This document shows positions 8,437 through 16,486 of a stretch of 64,000 nt of DNA, piece after piece. The first letter of the stretch is position 1. Each line of letters opens with the position of its first letter. A program made the position numbers and the translations under genes. Origin of the DNA: an uncultured Sphingomonadales bacterium (GTDB taxonomy: Bacteria > Pseudomonadota > Alphaproteobacteria > Sphingomonadales > Sphingomonadaceae); the NCBI GenBank assembly GCA_903821605.1, contig CAIJLZ010000017.1, positions 117,853-181,852 on the forward strand, given 5' to 3'. A model generated the notes under the pieces. The model was not told the origin of the DNA, searched no databases, and saw only the letters and a program-made list of their open reading frames with translations.

Positions 8437-9708
8437 TTATTCTTGTCCGCCCCGGATCAGTTGCAGCGGGGTGTGATACATGGGTTCGGCCTCATGGGCC
8501 GTGATGGCGTAGACATTCTCCATATGGCAAGGGCCAAGCCGCGCGCCAAAGAACAGGCTGTCGAGGCTGATCAGCATGTCCTCCTCGATCACGAAGCCCT
8601 GTTTGACCCCGGCCAATCCGGCCGAGGGATAGGGCAGGGGGATTTCCAGCGGCATCAACCCGATGCCATGGGCGACCACCAACAGCTTTTCCGGTGTCGC
8701 TACGCCTTTGCTGCGAAGATAGTCATAGCCAATGGCGGGCAGGCTGTTGGTATTGGTCCCCGGTCGCAACTGGTCGACCATCAGCAAAAAGGCATCGCGC
8801 AAGATGTCGTGCAATTGCTGGAAGGCGGGGGAGGGCTTGCCGATCACCGCCGTCCGGTTGATATCGATCCAGAAGCCATCATAGACGCCCTGTGTTTCGA
8901 GGATGACGATATCGCCGTCGCGCAATTGCCGCCGACCGGTGGTGCGGAACAGATCGGGGATGAAATCCTCGCCATCATAAGTGCCGCCGAACAACATGGC
9001 CCCTTCATCGACCGGGATCGCCCCTTGGCGCACCATGAAGTCGCAGAGTTGCGCCTGCACATCGGTCCATTCAACACCGGGCCGCAGCAATGTCCCGGCA
9101 TGGGCGATGACCCGATCCGCAACCGTGCCAAGTTGACGATAGCGCGCGATTTCGGGGGCGGTTTTGACGACCCGGGCGCGCAGCATGAGATCGAGCGCAT
9201 CGACGAATTGGTGGGGCATGCGGCCTGCGACCGCCGCCGACAGCCGATGCTCGTCAAAACCGATGCGGGCACCCGCCATCTGTTGATCCGTAAGCGCCGC
9301 CGCAATCGCGCTCGCGACATCGGGCTGGCAATCGCCATGCACCAGCAGGGCAATGGAGGCGACATCCGCGCCCAGTCGATCTGCTGGCCGGTCAGGGTCG
9401 ACATAGCGACCGACTTCACAAAAGTTCAGCATGTCGAAGGTGCGGATTTCATCGCAGGTGCAGTGCTGGTGATCCCGGTTGAGTACCGCGATCACCGCGA
9501 GATTGGCTTCCGGAATGGCCAGCACCGTCGGGCGCGCCGGGTCTGCGAACACAATCGCGGCGGCCAGCGGCTCCATCTGGGTCCAGCGCTCCAGAATGCT
9601 GTGATAGCCGGTCGCATAACGGACATCATGCGGATGGCTAAGTACCACCGCGTCCCAGCCTGCTGCCACCATGAGGGTGCGGATGCGGTCCACGCAGGGG
9701 TTGGTCAT
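8437..9708 (-). CDS. M24-family (Xaa-Pro/creatinase-like) metallohydrolase
   Basis: 423 residues from ATG 9708; the open frame extends further upstream but family homology starts at MTNPCVDRIRTLM. It has the creatinase N-terminal domain (VLSHPHDVRYATGYHS) and a pita-bread domain with YDGFWIDINRTA (two Asp), AHGIGLMPLE (His) and HMENVYAIT (Glu). The fifth usual ligand, Glu of the VEPG motif, reads ISLDSLF, so Asp stands there. It may be a Xaa-Pro dipeptidase or a creatinase/DMSP-lyase-like enzyme rather than a peptidase. It heads the operon with E1 alpha, E1 beta and the lipoyl domain. Confidence 0.87.
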   Translation of the reverse strand: MTNPCVDRIRTLMVAAGWDAVVLSHPHDVRYATGYHSILERWTQMEPLAAAIVFADPARPTVLAIPEANLAVIAVLNRDHQHCTCDEIRTFDMLNFCEVGRYVDPDRPADRLGADVASIALLVHGDCQPDVASAIAAALTDQQMAGARIGFDEHRLSAAVAGRMPHQFVDALDLMLRARVVKTAPEIARYRQLGTVADRVIAHAGTLLRPGVEWTDVQAQLCDFMVRQGAIPVDEGAMLFGGTYDGEDFIPDLFRTTGRRQLRDGDIVILETQGVYDGFWIDINRTAVIGKPSPAFQQLHDILRDAFLLMVDQLRPGTNTNSLPAIGYDYLRSKGVATPEKLLVVAHGIGLMPLEIPLPYPSAGLAGVKQGFVIEEDMLISLDSLFFGARLGPCHMENVYAITAHEAEPMYHTPLQLIRGGQE

Positions 9709-9821
9709 CAGCGTGATCCTCTTTTGGCGGGACTTATCACAAAGGCCGGTCTGGACAGGCTGCCCGAATTCGTGTTCGAAAGATGGCTGGGCACTTCGAT
9801 GCGAAAAAGCAGGGGACCGGC

Positions 9822-11333
9822 ATGTCGGCGGAATTGTTGCAGCAGGCGGCGCAATGGGCGCAAGGACCGCAGCCCGACCGGGCGCGACCGCTGCTTGCCC
9901 GATTGCTGGACGCCCATCCGCGTGATGCCGATGCGTTGACCGTGTTGGGCATTGTCGAACAGCGCACCGGCCATACGGCGGCGGCGTTGGATGCCTTTGG
10001 CCAGGCACGGGAACAAGACCCGCACAATCCGGCGCGGATCGGCAACCATGCGGTCGCGCTCAAACAGGCCGGTCGATATGATGAGGCGATTGCCGCGTTT
10101 CAGGCGTCGCTCGCCCTCCGCCCCGGCGCACCGGTGGCGCTCACCAATCTGGGTTCCTGCCTGATCGCGGCGCATCGCGAGGCGGAGGCCGAAGCGCCGC
10201 TGCGCGCGGCGGTCGCGGCAAAGCCGGATCATGCCGAAGCATGGAATAATCTGGGCGTGGCGCTTGCCCGCACCGGTCGTCGTCATGATGCGTGCGGGGC
10301 CTATGGCCGGGCGCTGGCATTGCGGCCCGATTATACTGAGGCGGCGCTCAATCGCTGTGATGCCCTGCTCGCGCTGGGGCGTCATGATGAGACTGAAGCG
10401 GCGGCACGCGCCGTGTTGGCGACCCAGCCCGGCCATGCCCGCGCGGCCAATGTGTTGGCACAGGCGCTGGATGAACGGGGGGATTTGCCGGGCGCGATCG
10501 CGGTGTATCGCCAATCGTTGGAACGCGAGGGGTTGAACCACCCGATCGGCATTAATCTGGTGATGGCGCTGTTGCGCGCAGGTGATCCCGAAGGCGCGCT
10601 GACCATAGCGGATCAACTGCTGGCCAGCCTGCCGAGTGTCACAACGCCGCTGGCGCTCAAATGCGCCGCGCTGGAACGGCTGGGCCGAACGGCAGCATTG
10701 GCCGAACTGATGGGCGTCGACCGCTTCGTCAAGGTGATTGATGTGGCGGACGTGCCAGGTTTTGAGTCGGTAGCCGCCTTCAATGAAGCGCTTGAACGCG
10801 AACTGCGCGCCCATCCCTCGCTGACGTTCGAGCCCGAGGGTTTGGTGACGCGCGCCGGTCGTCAAAGCGATGAGTTGGCCCATGAGACCAGCCCGGCGAT
10901 GGCCGCGCTTGTCGCCTTGGCCAAGCGCAACGCGGCGGCCCATGCTGCCACGCTGGAAGGCAAGGATCATCCCTTTTTGCGGGCGCGGCCCGCGCAATGG
11001 GATCTGACCTTGTGGGGCACTATTTTGGCACCGGGTGGTGCGGTGGAATCCCATATCCATGCGCCCAATTGGATGTCGGGCGTCTATTATCCCGTGCTGC
11101 CCGATACGGTCGGGGCAGGGGAGGAGGGTTGGTTCGCGATTGGCGCTTTGCCAGCCCGGTTGGGCGGCGGTGGCACCTTGCGGAAAATGGAACCGGCGGA
11201 GGGCCGGATGATCCTGTTTCCGTCCTATCTTTGGCATTGCACCCTGCCATTCGGCGGGGAGGATGACCGGATCAGCCTTGCGTTCGATCTGATGCCGGAA
11301 GGCATTGGGCAACCGCATCGCTTGCGGGCCTAG
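9822..11333 (+). CDS. TPR protein fused to a putative 2OG-Fe(II) oxygenase domain
   Basis: 503 residues from ATG 9822, which has AGGGG about eight bases ahead; an ATG at 9783 is also in frame. Residues from about 1 to 250 are tetratricopeptide repeats (for example ALDAFGQAREQDPHNPARIG and EAIAAFQASLALRP). The C-terminal third carries ESHIHAPNWMSGVYYPVLP and ILFPSYLWHCTLPF, the iron-binding His motifs of the 2OG-FeII_Oxy_5 family. A protein or peptide hydroxylase role is likely, with TPRs binding the partner. It is divergent from the M24 operon across about 110 bases. Confidence 0.87.
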   Translation: MSAELLQQAAQWAQGPQPDRARPLLARLLDAHPRDADALTVLGIVEQRTGHTAAALDAFGQAREQDPHNPARIGNHAVALKQAGRYDEAIAAFQASLALRPGAPVALTNLGSCLIAAHREAEAEAPLRAAVAAKPDHAEAWNNLGVALARTGRRHDACGAYGRALALRPDYTEAALNRCDALLALGRHDETEAAARAVLATQPGHARAANVLAQALDERGDLPGAIAVYRQSLEREGLNHPIGINLVMALLRAGDPEGALTIADQLLASLPSVTTPLALKCAALERLGRTAALAELMGVDRFVKVIDVADVPGFESVAAFNEALERELRAHPSLTFEPEGLVTRAGRQSDELAHETSPAMAALVALAKRNAAAHAATLEGKDHPFLRARPAQWDLTLWGTILAPGGAVESHIHAPNWMSGVYYPVLPDTVGAGEEGWFAIGALPARLGGGGTLRKMEPAEGRMILFPSYLWHCTLPFGGEDDRISLAFDLMPEGIGQPHRLRA

Positions 11334-11357
11334 CCGACCGGCACAAGGCCGGTCGGC
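11333..11357. terminator. Possible bidirectional stem-loop terminator
   Basis: Perfect 10-base arms GCCGACCGGC and GCCGGTCGGC separated by five bases, directly after the TPR/2OG gene and facing the end of the convergent TonB receptor. There is no T-tract, so intrinsic termination is uncertain. Confidence 0.45.
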
Positions 11358-11426
11358 AGGCACGCCCTGCCCGACGCCGTGGGAGGCAGCGGAGCGGGCA
11401 GGGGTGCACACATACATCGCCTGCTA

Positions 11427-13724
11427 TCAGAACTTCAGGCCGACCTCGACGCCGAACGAGCGCGGCGGCGCATAGTTGGTGAAGTTCCACAGCCCTGCGA
11501 CCGAGTTGGCCGAGACGCGATAGACCTTGTCCAGCAGATTGTGGACATAGGCCGACACGGTGACAGCCTCGCTCTTATCCGTCCACGTGATCGCCGTATT
11601 GACGAGCGTGCGTGCCTGCCCTTGGGTATTGGGGTGGTTCAGCGTCACGCTTTCATACTGCGACTGGTAGTTGATGGTGGCATTGAGCGAGAAGTTGCCG
11701 ATATTGGTCGGCGGCAGATCATAGGTGGCGCTGCCGTTCAGCGTGACCTTCGGCGCGTTGCGCAGCTTGAGATAGCTGGCATCGTCATTGGTACCGTTGC
11801 CATCCACGTCGGTGGTGAACTCAAGATACTTGGCCTTCTGATAACCACCGGAGGCGGATAATGTCAGGCCGTCGATCGGCACGGCCGACAGTTCCAGTTC
11901 AAGACCATAGACCTCTGCCGCACCGGCGTTGGTCGTCTTGGTTTCCTGCCCCGGGTTGCCGTTCAGATCGGTGAACGGCACCACGGCGTCACGCTGCAGA
12001 TCCTTATATTTCACATAGAAGGCTGCCACGTTGGCGCGCAGGCGACGATCCGCCGTCTCGGTCTTGAAGCCGAGTTCGAAGCTGTCGGCCGTTTCTTCCT
12101 TGAACGGCAGTGCCGAGGTCGCCGACATGGCCTGCTCGTTATAGCCGCCCGATTTATAGCCTTGGCTCCAGGTGAAATACTGGTTCACACCCGGGCTGAT
12201 TTCCCAGCGATAGCCGGCACGGAAGGTGGGTTTGGAGAACTTGGTACTGTCCTCATAAAGCGGCCAGCCACCGGGTTGGGTCGCAATCGAGCGCGGTATC
12301 TGCGGATGATCGAAGAACGACTTCTTTTCCTTGGTGTAGCGGCCGCCAAGGAAGACAGAGAGCGTGTCTGTCGCCTTATATTCGCCTTCACCGAAGATCG
12401 CATAGCTATTGACGTTATATTTGACTTCCGAGATGTTCGGGTCGGTGTCCGAACCCGGCGACCCAAGGAAGCGCAGGAAGCCAAGGAACGCGGTGTTCCA
12501 ATTGTGCAGCTTCTGGCCCCAGTACATCGCGCCCATGGTCAGCTTGAAGCGATCCGAGAAGTCGGAGTTGTAACGCCCTTCAACGCTATACTGTTTGCGG
12601 ATGTCATCGCGGGTCGCGACATACAGGCCGTCGACTTCGCCAGTGTAATCAGACGGCAGCTTGGACGATGCCTTGCGATAACCGCCGACAAGCGTGAAGG
12701 TGCCGAGACCTTCAGCCGTCTTTTCAGCGCGCACATAATAGCCGTCGACGTCGACCCGGTGGCCTTCCAGCGTGCCCGGGCAGATGTTGCTGTTACGGTC
12801 GCCGCTGCACAAGGTGGTGCCGGTGTTGAACGGGCTATCACCGGTCTCCGCAATGCCCGGATAGCCGAGGATCGGGAACAGATAGTCGGCCGGCGATTCA
12901 TTGACCGAGGCCGGGGAATCGTCGCGGTCGCGCAGCTTTTCATAGCTGAACATGATGTTGGCGGTCGGGTCGATCGTCCACAGCAACTTGGCGCGGCCAG
13001 TGAAGTCCTTCACGCCATTGAGGCGACGGCCGTCACCCTTGGTGTTCCAGTAAAAGCCACCGCTGTTGAGATAGGAACCAACAACGCGCAGCGCGAGCTT
13101 TTCCGGGATGATCGGGATGTTGATCATGCCCTTGACCGACTTGGTCTTGAAGCTCGAATAGCCGAGCCGGACTTCGCCTTCGAATTTGTCGGTTGGACGC
13201 TTGGTGTTGACGGTGACCACGCCGCCGATGGTGTTCTTGCCGAACAGCGTGCCCTGCGGACCGCGCAGCACTTCCATGCGGTCGACGTCGAACAGATCAA
13301 GCAGCTGGGTCTGGACGTGGGCCAGCATGAAATCATCGACGATCACACCGATGGCTGGTTCGAAGGTCAAGATGATGTCACCGGTCGACTGACCGCGAAT
13401 ACCGATCGATGCCGCGTTGAAGCCCGGCACGTTGGTGATGACGACGTTCGGCACCTGACCGGCGAGGCCGCGGATGTCTTGTGCATATTGCTTGTCGAGT
13501 GCGGCGGCGGAGAAGGCGGTCACGGCAACCGGCACTTCCTGCAGCGATTCTGCCCGGCGACGCGCGGTGACGACGATGTCTTCAAGACCAGAAGCCTGGC
13601 CCGACGCATTTTCACCCTGGGCTGGTTCGGCACTCTGGGCCATGGCGATGGTGCTGACGGTGGTGAGCAAAGCCGCGCCCCCGATGGTCAGGGCACGCGT
13701 AGTGGTGCGGAGAAAATCTCCCAT
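11427..13724 (-). CDS. TonB-dependent outer-membrane receptor
   Basis: 765 residues. A signal peptide (about residues 1-30, ending IAMAQ) is followed by a TonB box region LEDIVVTARRRAESLQEVP, a plug domain containing VEVLRGPQGTLFGKNTIGG, and a beta barrel ending in the aromatic-terminated VEVGLKF. ATG 13724 was chosen over ATG 13730 because GGAGG abuts the latter and stands six bases before the former. It would import a ligand across the outer membrane with TonB energy. A copy of the palindromic operator lies about 110 bases upstream (13835-13852). It is similar in plan to the receptor at 26866. Confidence 0.95.
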   Translation of the reverse strand: MGDFLRTTTRALTIGGAALLTTVSTIAMAQSAEPAQGENASGQASGLEDIVVTARRRAESLQEVPVAVTAFSAAALDKQYAQDIRGLAGQVPNVVITNVPGFNAASIGIRGQSTGDIILTFEPAIGVIVDDFMLAHVQTQLLDLFDVDRMEVLRGPQGTLFGKNTIGGVVTVNTKRPTDKFEGEVRLGYSSFKTKSVKGMINIPIIPEKLALRVVGSYLNSGGFYWNTKGDGRRLNGVKDFTGRAKLLWTIDPTANIMFSYEKLRDRDDSPASVNESPADYLFPILGYPGIAETGDSPFNTGTTLCSGDRNSNICPGTLEGHRVDVDGYYVRAEKTAEGLGTFTLVGGYRKASSKLPSDYTGEVDGLYVATRDDIRKQYSVEGRYNSDFSDRFKLTMGAMYWGQKLHNWNTAFLGFLRFLGSPGSDTDPNISEVKYNVNSYAIFGEGEYKATDTLSVFLGGRYTKEKKSFFDHPQIPRSIATQPGGWPLYEDSTKFSKPTFRAGYRWEISPGVNQYFTWSQGYKSGGYNEQAMSATSALPFKEETADSFELGFKTETADRRLRANVAAFYVKYKDLQRDAVVPFTDLNGNPGQETKTTNAGAAEVYGLELELSAVPIDGLTLSASGGYQKAKYLEFTTDVDGNGTNDDASYLKLRNAPKVTLNGSATYDLPPTNIGNFSLNATINYQSQYESVTLNHPNTQGQARTLVNTAITWTDKSEAVTVSAYVHNLLDKVYRVSANSVAGLWNFTNYAPPRSFGVEVGLKF

Positions 13725-13834
13725 TAGCATCCTCCCTCTGTAGCCCGGTGCTTGAATTGCGAATCGGGCTGTTATGACGACGCATTCGACGTCGCCTATA
13801 AAAGATCACACGTTATCGTTTCTGGCTACAAAAA

Positions 13835-13852
13835 AAGCAGGTATGTTTGTTT
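13835..13852. promoter_or_regulatory. Degenerate copy of the AAACAnnCATGnnTGTTT operator
   Basis: AAGCAGGTATGTTTGTTT matches 12 of the 14 defined bases of the palindrome seen in exact form at 20191, 23597 and 54987. It sits in the 293-base gap upstream of the TonB receptor at 13724, in which no gene is visible. Binding by a TetR protein is inferred. Confidence 0.5.
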
Positions 13853-14017
13853 TTATTGTAGATTGTTGCCCGGTGGAGTCATTCGACCCGGTTCGGGCGC
13901 GCTTATCTGTGATACGCGACGCTAAAATCATCACATGTTGCCCGGGTGCCGCAATCAAGGGCACCCGGTTGCATCGATGTCGGACGTCCGGATGAACCGG
14001 CAAAAGGGGGCGGCGCC

Positions 14018-14488
14018 TTATGCGGCCGCTGGTTTCATGTCTTCGACGATCTCGGCGGCAAGATTGCCGTGCCATGCATTTTTGTAGAATTCGAGATCGG
14101 CGATGAACAGGATTTGGTCGTTTTGGTCGATGAACGATACCGGTCCATGGCCAAAATAGAGGAATTCGGTTTCCTCGCCGCCACAGGCCTCTTCATGGAT
14201 TTCACCGATCTCTTCATAACCATAAACACCGGCGCGGGCTGAGCCGCGTTCGAACCGGAGTTCGCCCTTGGTGATGAAGAATTCAGCCGGGGTGATGTGT
14301 TTGTGGCGGCCGAATTTCACGCCGGGTTGGAGCTGGACATAGAGCACCCAGTCACCCGTCACTTCGCAATAGCGGAGCAGCTTGAATTTGACGCCTTCGC
14401 CCATCGATACCCAGTCGATCTGGTTGATGTCGGCCAGCATGGCGCCCCGGACGCCGGGATCATGGTCGGCACTTGCCTGACGATACAT
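14018..14488 (-). CDS. Cupin dioxygenase-like protein (ChrR/DAD type), copy 2
   Basis: 156 residues from ATG 14488; the open frame runs further upstream but family similarity starts at MYRQASADHD. It is a single cupin with metal motif GRHKHITPAEFFITKGELRF (His pair) and the later EIHEEACGGEETEFLYFG. The layout resembles 2,4'-dihydroxyacetophenone dioxygenase, which cleaves an aryl ketone side chain using iron. It is a clear paralogue of the gene just upstream (KLLRY.E.TGDWVLYVQ in both), 31 bases away, and both are co-oriented. Function is inferred from the fold and could also be a non-enzymatic sensor. Confidence 0.8.
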   Translation of the reverse strand: MYRQASADHDPGVRGAMLADINQIDWVSMGEGVKFKLLRYCEVTGDWVLYVQLQPGVKFGRHKHITPAEFFITKGELRFERGSARAGVYGYEEIGEIHEEACGGEETEFLYFGHGPVSFIDQNDQILFIADLEFYKNAWHGNLAAEIVEDMKPAAA

Positions 14489-14519
14489 AGATGAACTCCC
14501 GTTATTCGAGGGTGACCGA

Positions 14520-14975
14520 TCAGGCCGCAATCGCATCCTTGGAAATATCAACCTGCGGAATGCCATTGGCGAGATCGCGCAGGAATTCATGGTTCATGAT
14601 GAAGCGGATGCCGCCTTCTTCATCGGTATAGGCGACGGCGCCTTGGCCCATGAACAGAAACTCGGTGTCTTCTTTGGTATGTGCCTCGGCATGGCGCGAG
14701 CCAATCGGTTCATAGCCATAGGTGCCCGCCGTGGCCGATCCGACATCATAGATCAGCTCGCCCTTGGTGACGAAATATTGGCCATGACCAAGATGCCAAT
14801 GCGGCGCAAAGGTCGCATGGGGTTTCATCTGGACATACAGCACCCAGTCGCCCGTCTCTTCGCTGTAGCGCAGCAATTTGATCGACGTGCCCGCGCCCAG
14901 CTCGACGAGCGGCGCGTCCTTCAGGTTAACGATCAGGTCGCCCAGTTTGCCGGGATCATGTGATGGAGCGCTCAT
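14520..14975 (-). CDS. Cupin dioxygenase-like protein (ChrR/DAD type), copy 1
   Basis: 151 residues. Cupin motif 1 is ATFAPHWHLGHGQYFVTKGE with a His pair, and motif 2 is near HAEAHTKEDTEFLFMGQG. It shares the KLLRYSEETGDWVLYVQ segment with the downstream paralogue, so the two arose by tandem duplication and may form a heteromer. Metal-binding residues are kept in both. It is first of the leftward two-gene unit and starts 318 bases from the divergent SnoaL-like gene. The closest well-known activity in this cupin group is cleavage of hydroxyacetophenones, but specificity is unproven. Confidence 0.8.
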   Translation of the reverse strand: MSAPSHDPGKLGDLIVNLKDAPLVELGAGTSIKLLRYSEETGDWVLYVQMKPHATFAPHWHLGHGQYFVTKGELIYDVGSATAGTYGYEPIGSRHAEAHTKEDTEFLFMGQGAVAYTDEEGGIRFIMNHEFLRDLANGIPQVDISKDAIAA

Positions 14976-15293
14976 GTCAGACTTTCCTCTCTCGCAGATT
15001 AGTTGGGAACGGGCATTTTTGCCGCGCGTCCTTGTTTCTTATCCCGCCATGCCGCGGCTGCATTGTCAACACTTGTGGCACATCGCGATTCGGAAATAAA
15101 CTGACATGGATAATCATTTTTGTAAATCCGCTATGAGTCCCCGGAAATTGGCCGATTTTTGGGCGGATATAGGCGGTGTTGGCGGTTCGTGGCGCGTGGA
15201 ATGCCCTTGTGTTCATGGCCGTCTGCGATAGTCTCGCCGCTTGGCCGCTTCGCCGTGAGCGGTTGAAACAATCACGCGATAAAGGAGAGACGA
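14976..15293. promoter_or_regulatory. Divergent intergenic region, no gene seen
   Basis: 318 bases between the cupin pair (leftward) and the SnoaL-like gene (rightward). It holds a TTGACA-like -35 on the minus strand (15064-15069) that could serve the cupins, though no good -10 at normal spacing was found, and a clear AAAGGAGAG ribosome site just before 15294. No convincing coding sequence or copy of the AAACA-CATG-TGTTT operator is present. Confidence 0.5.
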
Positions 15294-15773
15294 ATGGCGA
15301 TCACCCTCGAGACATTGTTGGTCAAGGAAGAGGTGAGCCAACTGCGCCTCGCCTATAGTGCCTATTTTGACGGCGGCGACCTTGATGCGCTGGTCGATCT
15401 GTTCACCGAAGATGCGGTTTGCGACTTTGGCGATTATGGCAAATGGGAAGGGCGCGACGTCATTCGTGAACAATATCGCGCCAATATTGCCTTGGTCGGC
15501 GAAGCGTTTGATTCCCTGCACATCGTCACCAACCCGTGGATCACGGTGACCGGCCCGGATACAGCGCATGGCCGCTGGTATCTGGTCGATTGCCTGACCC
15601 GCCAGACACCGGCCAATGGCACGGTGACGCCCGGTGGCCATGCCAATCCGCTGATGTATCTCGCGCTATATGAGGATGATTACCGCAAGGTCGGCGATGT
15701 CTGGAAGATCGCTTATACCCGGCTGCACTTCTTGTGGCCGAACCGCGCCTTTAACGGCCTTGCCCATCCCTGA
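15294..15773 (+). CDS. SnoaL-like (NTF2-fold) protein
   Basis: 159 residues with the alpha+beta-barrel pattern of the SnoaL_4 family: VSQLRLAYSAYFDGGDLDAL, then LFTEDAVCDFGDYGKWEGRD and a C-terminal WKIAYTRLHFLW. Members are small isomerases, dehydratases or cyclases, and the fold is also that of beta subunits of ring-hydroxylating dioxygenases. AAAGGAGAG precedes the ATG. It stands alone on the plus strand between the cupins and the AhpD-like gene. It is one of five such proteins in the window; the cavity residues do not tell the substrate. Confidence 0.82.
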   Translation: MAITLETLLVKEEVSQLRLAYSAYFDGGDLDALVDLFTEDAVCDFGDYGKWEGRDVIREQYRANIALVGEAFDSLHIVTNPWITVTGPDTAHGRWYLVDCLTRQTPANGTVTPGGHANPLMYLALYEDDYRKVGDVWKIAYTRLHFLWPNRAFNGLAHP

Positions 15774-15844
15774 TCGATCGCGCTGAGGGTGCGTATACCC
15801 ATGGTCCGATCCCGCCTCCGGTGGCCCGGAGGCGGAGAGGCAAA

Positions 15845-16399
15845 TCAAGATAGCGCCGTCGGCATGCACACATTGTCGAGTTCGAGCGCATGGGTGAGGC
15901 GGCCAAAACCCATCCACATGGCGATGGCGAAGCTCAGATCGACAATTTCGGCATCGCTGAACACGGCGTGCATCTGCTGCCAGAAGCCGTCATCTTCCTC
16001 CATCGACTTCGGCGACTGGCCCAAGCGGTCGGCATATTCGGCGGCCATGCGCTCGCGCTCGGTCAGTACGGGCGATGTGCGCCAATCGGCGATGGCGGCG
16101 TAAAAGGCCTCGTCTGGGTCCGGGCCTTTGCGCGCGGCGGCCTTGGCCGGGTTACCACCCGACCGTTCGATCAGGCCGGGCAGGTCGCGGGCGGCGCGCA
16201 TGTTGATGCACAGCTTGCAGCCATTGAGATGGGCGGTGCGATAGCGCGCTGCTTCCATCTCGCGCACGCTCAGCGCGCAATTCTCATAAACCGCCAGCAT
16301 GAATCCACCGGCAGCGGCACCGACTTCCGGCGCGAACCGCGACCAGACATAGCTGGTCGGATCCTGGGCGAAGTCGTCGGGAATTTGAACGCGGGGCAT
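15845..16399 (-). CDS. Carboxymuconolactone decarboxylase/AhpD-like protein
   Basis: 184 residues with the CMD/AhpD helix pattern and a CxxC-type redox centre in HLNGCKLCINMRAARD, preceded by EMEAARYRTAH. AhpD-type proteins use this motif as a thiol peroxidase; carboxymuconolactone decarboxylases lack it, so a peroxidase or thiol-redox role is favoured. AGGAGGAGAG lies just ahead of ATG 16399. It follows the CoA-transferase/DUF35/thiolase-like operon with an 87-base gap and may be transcribed with it. Confidence 0.85.
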   Translation of the reverse strand: MPRVQIPDDFAQDPTSYVWSRFAPEVGAAAGGFMLAVYENCALSVREMEAARYRTAHLNGCKLCINMRAARDLPGLIERSGGNPAKAAARKGPDPDEAFYAAIADWRTSPVLTERERMAAEYADRLGQSPKSMEEDDGFWQQMHAVFSDAEIVDLSFAIAMWMGFGRLTHALELDNVCMPTALS

Positions 16400-16486
16400 C
16401 GGGTCTCTCCTCCTGATGGGGGCGGGGGTCTCGTCCGGCCTGAGTTGCCGATATCAATGACCCGCGCCGGGATGGGCACGCAAACG

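Noticed and set aside
8200..9939. A 579-codon plus-strand open frame
   Set aside because: It lies opposite the M24 and E1 alpha genes, has no family motif, and is an antisense by-product of high-GC codon use.
13774..13995. A 73-codon plus-strand open frame upstream of the TonB receptor
   Set aside because: No ribosome site or family pattern, and it covers the operator region.
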